From NCBI GenBank assembly GCA_900551665.1, contig URWW01000012.1, positions 1 to 51,287 of the forward strand: DNA of 51,287 bases, given 5' to 3'. Source of the DNA: an uncultured Collinsella sp. (GTDB lineage Bacteria > Actinomycetota > Coriobacteriia > Coriobacteriales > Coriobacteriaceae). Numbering within the stretch: the first letter of the stretch is position 1; each line of letters starts with the position of its first letter. The notes under the pieces were generated by a model that did not search any database, was not told the origin of the DNA, and was given only the letters and a program-made list of their open reading frames with translations. This document shows positions 39,199 through 46,650 of this stretch, one piece after another. The position numbers and the translations under genes are program-made.

Positions 39199-39433
39199 GA
39201 GCGATCGCTCCCTTCTCGGCCCCGGTTCACCCGTGGGCACCTGCTATACCGCCGGCACCGATACCGACGTAATTGCTGAACTCATTGTACAAAACCGACC
39301 GTTCACCTGCTGCGTCAACCACCCCCTCGACGCATGCGGGGGCGCGCCATGAGAAGAAAAACGAAAGAACCCGCAGTCCCCAGCCATTTCGCCATATTTG
39401 CGTTCGTGATAAATAGAAAGAGAAACAAACTCC

Positions 39434-39454
39434 TTTTCTTTTCTGAAAAGAAAA
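39434..39454. promoter_or_regulatory. 21-bp palindrome in the regulator promoter
   Basis: TTTTCTTTTC-T-GAAAAGAAAA is a perfect 10-bp inverted repeat with one central base, 52 bases before the DeoR-type gene. It is a likely operator, for this regulator or a carbon-control protein. Confidence 0.5.
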
Positions 39455-39457
39455 TAA

Positions 39458-39484
39458 TGCAAAATAGACTCATCACATTTTGCA
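39458..39484. promoter_or_regulatory. 8-bp inverted repeat near the regulator start
   Basis: TGCAAAAT and ATTTTGCA are separated by 11 bases, about one helix turn, 22 bases before the DeoR-type ATG. The arrangement suits a dimeric repressor. Confidence 0.4.
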
Positions 39485-39506
39485 CACGATTGGCGAGGAG
39501 GAACTC

Positions 39507-40313
39507 ATGTCCGCAACCACTTCCCGCACATTCGCCGAAGAGCGCCGGACGGCGATCATGGATATGCTGGAGCGCAGCGCTTCGGTTCAAGTAGCCGACA
39601 TCGCGCAGACCTTCGGCGTTTCGAGCGTCACCGCGCGCGGGGACCTCGACGCGCTCGCCGCGGCCGGCAAACTGAGGCGCACCCACGGCGGCGCCGTCTC
39701 ACTGCACAAGACGCTGACGGTCTCCGTGCAGGACCAGCGCGTCAACGTCAACGTGAATGCCAAGCAGGCCGTCGCACGCGCCGCACTCGACCTGGTGGAA
39801 GACGGCGACACCGTCTTCGTGGACTCGGGCACCACGGCCCTTGAATTCGTGCGCATGCTCGACATGCGCTCCGGCATCACCGTCATAACGGCGGACATCA
39901 CCATCGCGGACTTCATCGACGAGAGCCTCCCCTCCGTCAACGTCATCATGCTCGGAGGCGAGCTGCGCAAGGGCCACCGGTACCTCTTCGGGCCGCTCAC
40001 CATGGCCGCCCTCGAGACGCTTCACGCCGACCTCGCCGTCATCTGCCCCGGCGCGTTCGTAGCCGAACGCGGGTTCATGACCGATTTCCCGCAGATGGCC
40101 GAGATCAAGCAGGCCGCCATGGGAGCCGCGAGCCATTCCGTTGCCCTCATGGACGCCAGCAAACTCACCTCGCGCGGAACGTATTGCTTCGCCCCCATCC
40201 ACGCGGTCGACCACATCGTCATCGATAAAGACGAAGAGGGCATCCTCGCGGATGCCCTCGACAAGCTGGCGGACGATGCCGGGCACCCCCGGCTCGTGAT
40301 CGCCAGTCGATAG
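39507..40313 (+). CDS. DeoR-family sugar-phosphate-responsive regulator
   Basis: Residues about 8-65 form the DeoR helix-turn-helix (ERRTAIMDMLERSASVQVADIAQTFGVSSVTARGDLDALAAAGKLRRTHGGAV), including the family signature. Residues about 80-240 form the DeoRC sensor domain related to sugar-phosphate isomerases, with DGDTVFVDSGTTALEFVRML and ERGFMTDFPQMAEIKQAAM. These regulators bind phosphorylated sugars; with lacABC near by, tagatose 6-phosphate or galactose 6-phosphate is the natural candidate, as for LacR of lactic acid bacteria. GAGGAGG before the ATG sets the start at 39507. It is the only plus-strand gene in the cluster, divergent from the aldolase gene and convergent with the LacC-type kinase gene. 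Confidence 0.92.
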   Translation: MSATTSRTFAEERRTAIMDMLERSASVQVADIAQTFGVSSVTARGDLDALAAAGKLRRTHGGAVSLHKTLTVSVQDQRVNVNVNAKQAVARAALDLVEDGDTVFVDSGTTALEFVRMLDMRSGITVITADITIADFIDESLPSVNVIMLGGELRKGHRYLFGPLTMAALETLHADLAVICPGAFVAERGFMTDFPQMAEIKQAAMGAASHSVALMDASKLTSRGTYCFAPIHAVDHIVIDKDEEGILADALDKLADDAGHPRLVIASR

Positions 40314-40334
40314 ATCGGACGACGTGAGAAGCCG

Positions 40335-41270
40335 TTAGAGCTCGGTGACCTCAACGGCGTTGTAGACCTCGTCCCAGCGCTCGATGACCAGGTGGCCGGT
40401 CTGCGGATCCATGGCGTTGAGCTTGCCGCAGGTGTTGGCCGTCTTGAGCACGGTCACGTCGTCGGCGCCGGCGGCGATGGCGTGCGCGAAGCCGGCGATG
40501 GTGGAGTCACCGGAGCCGGTGGCGTTCACGGCCGGGATCGGCGGAGTCACGGCGCGGTAGATCTTATCGCCGTGGAAGGCAAAGGAGCCAGCGGCACCCA
40601 TGGACACGACGACCCACGGAATACCGGCGAAGCGCTCGTCGGCCTTGAGGGCGGCGGCAAGGTCGGCCACCTGCTCGGACGTGTAGCTGGTGCCGAGCAG
40701 AGCGTTGATCTCGGTGAGGTTGGGCTTCACGAGCGTGGGCTTGACCTCGGCCTCGAGGGCGGCGTCAAGCGATGCGCCGGAGGTGTCGAGCAGCACGGGA
40801 ACGTTGTGCTTGGCGGCCTCGGCGACCATGCCGGCGTAGAAATCCGCGGGCACGCCCTTGGGCAGGGAGCCGGAGATGGTCACGCAATCGGCCTTGGCGA
40901 CGAGCTCGGCGAACTTGGCGGAGAAAGCGGCGAGCTCCTCAGCGGAAATCTCGGGGCCGCTCTCGAGCAGCTCGGTCTGGTTGCCCTCATGCAGGATGTT
41001 CAGGCAGATGCGGGTCTCGCCGGCGATGGGCGTGAAGTCGTGGTTGATGCCGTCTGCATCCATGAGAGAGCCCATGTAGGCACCCATGTGGCCGCCGAGC
41101 AGGCCCGTGGCGATGACATCGTCGCCGAGCTGGCACAGCACGCGGCTGACGTTCAGACCCTTGCCGCCGGCGGTCTTCTTCGGGGCGACGCGGTTGACGT
41201 CGTCGATGATCAGCTTGTCCAGCTGATACGCCGTATCGATGGCGGGATTCATGGTGACGGTCAGGATCAT
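40335..41270 (-). CDS. lacC: PfkB-family kinase, tagatose-6-phosphate kinase (LacC) type
   Basis: The 311-residue ribokinase-fold kinase has GGKGLNVSRVLCQLG (PfkB signature 1), GSLPKGVP, VKPNLTEINALLG, and NATGSGDSTIAGFAHAI with the catalytic Asp. It is of the 1-phosphofructokinase/tagatose-6-phosphate kinase group. Because LacA and LacB are encoded 1.3 kb away in the same direction, it most probably phosphorylates tagatose 6-phosphate to tagatose 1,6-bisphosphate; a fructose-1-phosphate kinase remains possible. AGGAGG lies six bases before the ATG. It follows the LacX-like gene by 102 bases and is convergent with the DeoR-type gene. Confidence 0.85.
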   Translation of the reverse strand: MILTVTMNPAIDTAYQLDKLIIDDVNRVAPKKTAGGKGLNVSRVLCQLGDDVIATGLLGGHMGAYMGSLMDADGINHDFTPIAGETRICLNILHEGNQTELLESGPEISAEELAAFSAKFAELVAKADCVTISGSLPKGVPADFYAGMVAEAAKHNVPVLLDTSGASLDAALEAEVKPTLVKPNLTEINALLGTSYTSEQVADLAAALKADERFAGIPWVVVSMGAAGSFAFHGDKIYRAVTPPIPAVNATGSGDSTIAGFAHAIAAGADDVTVLKTANTCGKLNAMDPQTGHLVIERWDEVYNAVEVTEL

Positions 41271-41372
41271 GGTTCCTCCTATTCTCGGACCCGGTGTTCG
41301 GGTCCGGTACAACACGGTGAGGCCTCGGGCGGCACGACGTCCGTATCGCCGTGCCGGACAGGACCGAAGGCG

Positions 41373-42257
41373 CTAGAGAATCTCAATCGAGAAGGTGCGG
41401 ACGACGGTCTCGCCGGGCTTCGCGATCAGGCAACCGCGCTTGTCCTCAAAGACATCGCCCTCGTCGGAGCAGGTGGACAGACCGCCCCAGGGCTCGATGG
41501 CGACGAAATCGCCCTCGAGCTTGCTCCAGATGATGAGGTAGGGGAAATCGGGGAACGACACGCGCAGACCCTTCTCCTCCCCCTTCTTCACCAGGTCGAC
41601 CGTGCGGCTGTTGAGGACGTCGAAGATCGTCTCGGCGAAATCGAAGAGCTCGTGGGTGAGCGGCAGGACGCGGCCGTCCATGGGGTTGGCGGTCCTGTTC
41701 TCCACGTCGATCAGGCCCGTCGAGGGAACCGCCGTGCACAGGGTCTCGGCCTCGTCGGCATCGAAGCGCAACTCGTAATCGGAATACGACTCGCCCTCGT
41801 CGAGCGGGCAGGCGAAGCCGGGATGGCCTCCGATGAAGAAGGGCATGTCCTCGTCGCCCTTGTTGGCGACCTCATAGGCCACCAGAAGCTTGCCGCCCTC
41901 GAGCGTGTAGCGTGCGACGAGGCTGAACGGGAAGGGGAACTGCTCGAGCAGCTCGGGATGGGCCTCGCTGGAAAGCTCGAATGCGATCGAGCCCTCGCCC
42001 TGCTCGGCGAGCTCCCACTCCTGTTTGCGGGCAAAACCGTGACGGCCCAGCTTGATCTGCTTGCCCGAACGGGTCTGGGCAACGTCCTCGCGCAGACCGC
42101 CGCAGATGGGGAAGCACACGGGAGCCTGACCGCTCCACACGGCAGGATCTCCCTGCCAGAGATATTCACGCCCCTGGGAGACCAGGGAAGTGAAGGAGCC
42201 GCCGGCGGTGGTGAAGCCCACGCGCAGGGTGCCGTTGTCCAATACGAATTCGGCCAT
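41373..42257 (-). CDS. Aldose 1-epimerase-family protein, LacX-like
   Basis: The 294-residue protein belongs to the galactose mutarotase superfamily: GTLRVGFTTAGGSFTSLVSQGREYLWQGDPAVWSGQAPVCFPICGGL at the start with the conserved Pro-Ile-Cys-Gly segment, ARKQEWELAEQ with the conserved region after the active-site His (HGFARKQ), GGHPGFACPLDEGE and the Glu-containing FVAIEPWGGLSTC. It resembles LacX, encoded with lacABCD in lactococcal lac operons, more than GalM itself. It probably speeds anomer exchange of a sugar or sugar phosphate. GGAGAAGG precedes the ATG at 42257. It lies between the lacB terminator and the kinase gene. Confidence 0.85.
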   Translation of the reverse strand: MAEFVLDNGTLRVGFTTAGGSFTSLVSQGREYLWQGDPAVWSGQAPVCFPICGGLREDVAQTRSGKQIKLGRHGFARKQEWELAEQGEGSIAFELSSEAHPELLEQFPFPFSLVARYTLEGGKLLVAYEVANKGDEDMPFFIGGHPGFACPLDEGESYSDYELRFDADEAETLCTAVPSTGLIDVENRTANPMDGRVLPLTHELFDFAETIFDVLNSRTVDLVKKGEEKGLRVSFPDFPYLIIWSKLEGDFVAIEPWGGLSTCSDEGDVFEDKRGCLIAKPGETVVRTFSIEIL

Positions 42258-42405
42258 CGCCTTCTCCTCTCCGCACGACGACATGCGAAAACAAGGGTAT
42301 ACATGCGTGCATGAAGCGTGTCTTGATTGTACCGCTCGGAAGCGATATCGGGGTTTCGCCGCAGCGCGGGTGGGCCGCCGCGACTCGAATAAAGGAAACC
42401 AAAGA

Positions 42406-42437
42406 AAAGCCCGCACCCCTATGGAGGCGCGGGCTTT
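42406..42437 (-). terminator. Terminator of the lacAB operon
   Basis: On the minus strand AAAGCCCGC pairs with GCGGGCTTT and is followed by a T-rich run (TTCTTT). It lies about 70 bases after the lacB stop and separates it from the LacX-like gene. Confidence 0.8.
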
Positions 42438-42505
42438 CGGGGGTCTGTCGCCGGGGACGGGCTTCCGGGAAACGCCCGGTCGCGCCGCCCTCTTCGGGTG
42501 ATCGG

Positions 42506-43033
42506 CTAGTCGTGGTACTCGCCGCGATCCCACTTCTCGATGAACTCATCGAAGAAGTGCGGATCGGCCTGGGCCTCGGCGTCGGCCTTGTTCACGGCGT
42601 CGATCTTGGCCACGAGGGCGTCGCGCTCGGGGGTCGGCTCGTACTCGGCCTCGAGGAACGCGAGCATGATGTCCGCCATGAGGAACTCGCCGGTGATCTT
42701 GCCGCCGAATCCGACCACGTTGGCGTTGAGCTCGCGGCGGGCGTAGAGGGCGCTCGTCATGTCGCGGACCAACGCGCAGCGCGCACCGGGCACCTTGTTG
42801 ACGGAATTGGTGATGCCGATGCCGGTGCCGCACAGTACGACGCCCAGGTCGGCCTTGCCGGACGCCACGGCCTCGCCCACGGCCTTGCCGTAGATCGGGT
42901 AGTGGGTGCGGGTGTGGCTGTAGGTGCCGCAGTCCAGCACCTCGTAACCGGCCTCCTCCAGGCGGTCGTGCAGGTACGTCTTCTCATCGGTGACGATGTG
43001 GTCGCAGCCGAGTGCGATGATCTTCTTGGTCAT
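42506..43033 (-). CDS. lacB: Galactose-6-phosphate isomerase subunit LacB
   Basis: The 175-residue RpiB/LacAB-family protein starts KKIIALGCDHIVTDEKTYLHDRLEEAGYEVLDCGTYSHTRTHYPIYG and contains DLGVVLCGTGIGITNSVNKVPGARCALVRDMTSALYARRELNANVVGFGG, where the CGTGIG segment holds the catalytic Cys of the RpiB fold and NKV the phosphate site. LacB pairs with LacA to convert galactose 6-phosphate to tagatose 6-phosphate. It follows lacA by 12 bases and the operon ends at the hairpin 42406-42437. Confidence 0.93.
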   Translation of the reverse strand: MTKKIIALGCDHIVTDEKTYLHDRLEEAGYEVLDCGTYSHTRTHYPIYGKAVGEAVASGKADLGVVLCGTGIGITNSVNKVPGARCALVRDMTSALYARRELNANVVGFGGKITGEFLMADIMLAFLEAEYEPTPERDALVAKIDAVNKADAEAQADPHFFDEFIEKWDRGEYHD

Positions 43034-43045
43034 GGTTGATCCCCC

Positions 43046-43474
43046 TTAGGCCATCTTGTTGAGCATGTCGACGCGGACCTGGTGACGACCGGCGGCGTAA
43101 TCGGCCTTGAGGAACTCGCGGGCGATCTTCTTGGCGACCTCGGAGCCCACAACGGCGGAGCCCAGGCAGACGATGCGGGAGTTGTTGTGCTCGCGCGTCA
43201 TATAGGCGCTGCGCTCATCGGAGATGTTGGCGGCGACCATGCCCTTGACGCGGGTCGCGGCCATGTAGCTGCCCACGCCGTACGCGTCGAAGCAGAGGCC
43301 CTGGGACTCCTCGTGCTCGAGCAGGTCCGCCGCGACGGCGCAGGCGGAATCCACGAAGTCCGCCGCAGGGGTCTCGGACAGGTCCACGACCTCGTGACCA
43401 TCGGCGAGGAGCGTCTCCTTGACGGTCTCCTTCAAGGGCATGCCCTCGACATCGGAAGCGATTACGACTCTCAT
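43046..43474 (-). CDS. lacA: Galactose-6-phosphate isomerase subunit LacA
   Basis: The 142-residue protein is of the RpiB/LacAB fold: MRVVIASDVEGMPLKETVKETLLADGHEVVDLSETPAADFVDSACAVAADLLEHEESQGLCFDAYGVGSYMAATRVKGMVAANISDERSAYMTREHNNSRIVCLGSAVVG. It has no Cys in the GxGxx region (FDAYGVGS instead of CGTGIG), which is typical of the LacA partner as opposed to LacB. Together they form the heteromeric isomerase. AGGAGG lies six bases before the ATG. The gene is the first of the operon, behind the promoter with phased decamers. Confidence 0.9.
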   Translation of the reverse strand: MRVVIASDVEGMPLKETVKETLLADGHEVVDLSETPAADFVDSACAVAADLLEHEESQGLCFDAYGVGSYMAATRVKGMVAANISDERSAYMTREHNNSRIVCLGSAVVGSEVAKKIAREFLKADYAAGRHQVRVDMLNKMA

Positions 43475-43520
43475 TGGCCCTCCTTTTGAGGTGATATGCA
43501 TCGCTGTTTGCGAGCGTAAC

Positions 43521-43560
43521 TTTACAAACAAATATAAACATATACGAACATCATTGTCGA
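43521..43560 (-). promoter_or_regulatory. lacA promoter with three phased decamers
   Basis: On the minus strand TCGACA (43555-43560), a 17-base spacer and TTATAT (43532-43537) form a reasonable promoter. Across the spacer and -10 run three 10-base units (43521-43550; plus strand TTTACAAACA, AATATAAACA, TATACGAACA), which place an A-A-C-A word on the same helix face at each turn. This is a likely operator for the DeoR-type regulator. Confidence 0.55.
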
Positions 43561-43617
43561 GCGCTTTTGTTGTATTTCTCAATAATTCTGAGCGTTATGC
43601 ACAGTAATGTACAAATA

Positions 43618-43642
43618 TGCGCACATGTAAAGCATGTGCGCA
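43618..43642. promoter_or_regulatory. 10-bp inverted repeat between the TauE gene and lacA
   Basis: TGCGCACATG and CATGTGCGCA flank TAAAG. It lies about 40 bases after the TauE-family stop. It may end the sulfatase operon, although it lacks a T run, or act as an operator upstream of the lacA promoter. Confidence 0.5.
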
Positions 43643-43683
43643 CAAATCTGCTCAGCTATTTGATTGTCAGGGGGGGTCCGAGA

Positions 43684-44466
43684 TTAACCGCAGTAGCGCA
43701 CCACGTTGAAACCGCTGATCAAAATGATGGCGACCATGAGGCCGCAGAACAATTTGTCCACCGCGGCATCGTCGATGTGCTTGTTCACGGCACGACCCGC
43801 GATGCCGCCGAGGATGCCGCAGACGGCCATGCCCGCGAGCAACGCGACGTCGAGATCGGACACGCCGCCCGCAATCGCCGCGATCGTGCTGGCGGCCTGC
43901 GAGAACAAGATGATGTACAGCGAGCTTTGAGCCGCGCGTTTGGTGCTCATGGTGAAGAAGTAGAACAGGACCACGAGGTTGATGGGCCCTCCGCCGATAC
44001 CCAGGAAGGAGGAGGAGATGCCCAGCACCAGGCCGATGGCCATGCAGGGAATGGCTCCGGTGACATTGCGGGTGGCGATCTTTTCCTTGTTCAGGGTATA
44101 TAGCAGCGTCCCCACCGTGACGAGCATGAGCGTTCCCGCCTGCACGGCACCGGCGATGTTCGCGTCGCCGAAGAACGATGCGACCGCGGAGAACATCTGG
44201 CGCCCCGCCAAACCGCCCACAGCCGCGCCGACGGCAAGCGGGGTGTCGATCTTCGGATCGATCTTGGAGTCCCCCGAGGCCTTCGACTTGATCACCGAGT
44301 AGCACGTCATCGACAGCACGGTGCATCCGGACAGGAAGTTGATGGTCGCGACGTCCGCGGCGCCGGCAGCATCCATGACGGGCTTGATGATGATACCGCC
44401 GCCGATGCCGCAAATGGCGCCGATGGTGGAGGCGAAGAACGCAATGGCAAATACGATCGCTAGCAT
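43684..44466 (-). CDS. TauE/SafE-family permease, probable sulfite/sulfate exporter
   Basis: The 260-residue protein has seven to eight membrane helices and two family repeats starting FASTIGAICGIGGGIIIKPVMD and LVLGISSSFLGIGGGPINLVVLFYFF; the GIGGG motifs in each half are the mark of the TauE/SafE family. Members export sulfite, sulfoacetate or related organic or inorganic anions. It follows the sulfatase-operon genes on the minus strand, 25 bases after the helical protein gene. In that place it most simply removes sulfate or sulfite set free inside the cell. The ribosome site is weak (GAGAAG). Confidence 0.85.
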   Translation of the reverse strand: MLAIVFAIAFFASTIGAICGIGGGIIIKPVMDAAGAADVATINFLSGCTVLSMTCYSVIKSKASGDSKIDPKIDTPLAVGAAVGGLAGRQMFSAVASFFGDANIAGAVQAGTLMLVTVGTLLYTLNKEKIATRNVTGAIPCMAIGLVLGISSSFLGIGGGPINLVVLFYFFTMSTKRAAQSSLYIILFSQAASTIAAIAGGVSDLDVALLAGMAVCGILGGIAGRAVNKHIDDAAVDKLFCGLMVAIILISGFNVVRYCG

Positions 44467-44490
44467 ACGGGCTTCTCGAATCCTTCCCTG

Positions 44491-45099
44491 TTACTTGGAG
44501 ACGGCCGCGTCGAGCGAGCGCTCCGCGCGCTCGCGATACGAAGCGGAGCGGCCCTTATCTCCCTTGTTGTCGTACTGGATCGCGAGCATCTGGCACAACA
44601 GCGCCTCCTCGACTCCGCTCGCGTCGGTCAGGGCGCTCTCCATCTCATCGATGTAGGCGTGGGAGCCCTTGAGGAAGATGTCGTAGGTGCGGCGGTTCGC
44701 CTTGGCCATGGACTCGTCCCCATTGGCCTCGAGGTACTCCAACACCTCGCGCGCATGGGGCTCGTCTTCGATCTCCACGTAGAAGGTGAAGGCCTTGACC
44801 GCGAGCGCGATCCTCTGCTCATCGCTCATCTTGAGCGACCCCATCTCGCGGATGACGGCGGCCGTCTTTTCCGCGTCGTCCATGGCGAGCAGCGCGTTCA
44901 AGCGCATGAACAGGACGTTGTACTTGGGATACAGGACGTTGGTGAGGGGACGGTCGAGGACCTTCAGGTAATTCTCCAGATCGCCCTCGCGCAGATAGGC
45001 CTCGAGCTTGGCGAAGGTGGTGCGCTTCTGCACCTCCATGTAGATGGTGAACGCGAGCGCGACCACCATGACCACGATGCCGACCGTCTTCATATCCAT
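44491..45099 (-). CDS. Membrane-anchored helical (TPR-like) protein of unknown function
   Basis: The 202-residue protein begins with a membrane helix (VGIVVMVVALAFTIYMEV, about 6-23) and continues with helix pairs of regular length, such as KLEAYLREGDLENYLKVLDRPLTNVLYPKYNVLFMRLNALLAMDDAEKTAAVIREM and ALAVKAFTFYVEIEDEPHAREVLEYLEANG, similar to TPR repeats. I do not recognise the family, and it has no catalytic motif. AAAGGCAAG stands before the ATG. It lies 15 bases after the sulfatase and 25 bases before the TauE gene, so it is probably translated with them; a scaffold for the sulfatase or exporter at the membrane is conceivable. Confidence 0.7.
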   Translation of the reverse strand: MDMKTVGIVVMVVALAFTIYMEVQKRTTFAKLEAYLREGDLENYLKVLDRPLTNVLYPKYNVLFMRLNALLAMDDAEKTAAVIREMGSLKMSDEQRIALAVKAFTFYVEIEDEPHAREVLEYLEANGDESMAKANRRTYDIFLKGSHAYIDEMESALTDASGVEEALLCQMLAIQYDNKGDKGRSASYRERAERSLDAAVSK

Positions 45100-45114
45100 G
45101 TTCTTGCCTTTCTG

Positions 45115-46581
45115 CTAGCGACGAGGGTGCTCGAGATTGACGGCGGGCTTGCACCCGACCCTCAACTCACCGTCCTTAACATGCCCCTCTTCGCGACCGG
45201 CGAGCTCCTCGATCAAAAGCGCGCGGAGCTCGGCGATGCGCCCGGCGCACTCCGGACGGTCGATGAGGTTCACGCACTCGCGCGGATCGGCGTCCAAGTC
45301 GAAGTACTGCTCCACACCCGTCTGGGTGAACCAGATGTACTTGTCGTGCGGGGTCACGATCCACTGATTGGATTGCTCGACGTCGCGGCTGTGCTCGCCG
45401 TGCAGATATGCGCGATCGATCTTCGCTGAACCGGCGAGCTCGCCCACCAACGAGGAGCCTTGCACTCCCTCGGGCACGGGCAGGTCGCACAAATCAAGCA
45501 GTGTGGGCATGAGGTCCATGAGCTCGACCACGCTGTCGCTCGTGCCGCAGGCGCGACCGTCGGGCATCCGCACGTCCTTACCCACGTGGAAGATGAGCGG
45601 CACGTGCGTGGCCCCCTCGTAGGGGAGCGTTTTGCGGAACAGGCCGTGGTCGAACAGCATCTCGCCGTGATCTGAGCAGAACACGATGACGGTGTTATTG
45701 TACGTGCCGTCGTTTTCCATCGAGGTCAGCAGGCGGCCGATCTGATGGTCCATGTGCGTGATGCAGGCGTAGTACCCGGCTAGGGCCTGACGCCGCAGCT
45801 CCGCATCGCGACAGCCGTGGATGCTGTCGTAGATCATGCCGTCGCGCTCGGTGGCGGCGACATTATCCCAGTCGCCGACCACCGGCTCGCGCAGCTCGGC
45901 GGCGCGATACAGGTCGAAGTAGGTCTGCGGCGCGTCGAAGGGCGGATGGGGACGCACGAAGCTCGTCATGAGGAAGAACGGGCGCGTGCGGTCGCGCGTC
46001 TCGAGGAAGCGGATGGACTCATCGACCACCCAGTTGGTGGGATGCAGGCGCTCCTCGTAGGCCCACGGATGCGTGATCCAGGAGTTGTTCTCCACGCCCG
46101 TGCCGTTGACGTCGGCCGCGGCGCCGAGCTCGTTGCGCAGGAAGCGCATGTAGTCGTCGGAGACGTTCTGGTGCATCCAGTAGGGCAGGTTCGCCTTGCG
46201 ATAGTGTCCGATATAGCCGTCGTGCAGGCGCATGTGCTCAAAACCGCAGCCGAGGCGCGGCGGGTGCACGTGCATCTTCCCCACCACGGCCGTCTGGTAG
46301 CCGCCGTCGCGCATCTCCTGCGCGAGCATGTGGTCGTACTCCCACGCGACGCCGTCCCTATACCCCACGCGGCCATGGCCCGCGGGCGTCTTGCCAGTAA
46401 AGAGCGTGGCACGCGCGGGGATGCAGCTCGGGCAAGCGGAGTACGCGTTCTCGAACAGCATGCCGTGGGCGGCGAGCGTGTCGAGGTAGGGCGTCTTCAC
46501 ATCCGGGTGCCCGTCTATGCCCAGGCAATCGCCCCTCATCTGATCGCACATGATGAGGAGCACGTTGGGTCGGTTGGTCAT
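45115..46581 (-). CDS. Cys-type sulfatase without signal peptide (cytoplasmic)
   Basis: The 488-residue protein is an S1 sulfatase: the N-terminal metal-binding Asp in MCDQMRGD, the formylglycine signature CIPARATLFTG (Cys53 to be oxidised), a conserved Lys-Met-His (VGKMHVHPP) and FCSDHGEML with the C-terminal metal site. No signal peptide or membrane helix is present, so it should act inside the cell, which is unlike the exported sulfatases of Bacteroides. A Cys-type site needs a maturase, which is encoded directly upstream (46651-47751). Start: the ATG after GGAGG at 46581. Cytoplasmic placement implies that the sulfated substrate is imported first. The exact sulfate ester is unknown. Confidence 0.92.
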   Translation of the reverse strand: MTNRPNVLLIMCDQMRGDCLGIDGHPDVKTPYLDTLAAHGMLFENAYSACPSCIPARATLFTGKTPAGHGRVGYRDGVAWEYDHMLAQEMRDGGYQTAVVGKMHVHPPRLGCGFEHMRLHDGYIGHYRKANLPYWMHQNVSDDYMRFLRNELGAAADVNGTGVENNSWITHPWAYEERLHPTNWVVDESIRFLETRDRTRPFFLMTSFVRPHPPFDAPQTYFDLYRAAELREPVVGDWDNVAATERDGMIYDSIHGCRDAELRRQALAGYYACITHMDHQIGRLLTSMENDGTYNNTVIVFCSDHGEMLFDHGLFRKTLPYEGATHVPLIFHVGKDVRMPDGRACGTSDSVVELMDLMPTLLDLCDLPVPEGVQGSSLVGELAGSAKIDRAYLHGEHSRDVEQSNQWIVTPHDKYIWFTQTGVEQYFDLDADPRECVNLIDRPECAGRIAELRALLIEELAGREEGHVKDGELRVGCKPAVNLEHPRR

Positions 46582-46650
46582 GGAAACCTCCAAGCTCATG
46601 AGAATAGAGACGGATCGGCGGAAGCCGGGATGCGCGTCCGAAGACGGGCG

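Larger units (their letters stand above)
39199..39506. other. Divergent promoter region between aldolase and DeoR-type regulator
   Basis: 308 bases without a gene, clearly richer in A and T than the surroundings over 39400-39490. On the minus strand TACAAT (39284-39289) is a good -10 element for the aldolase gene. Two operator-like inverted repeats lie nearer the regulator. No other feature was found. Confidence 0.5.
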
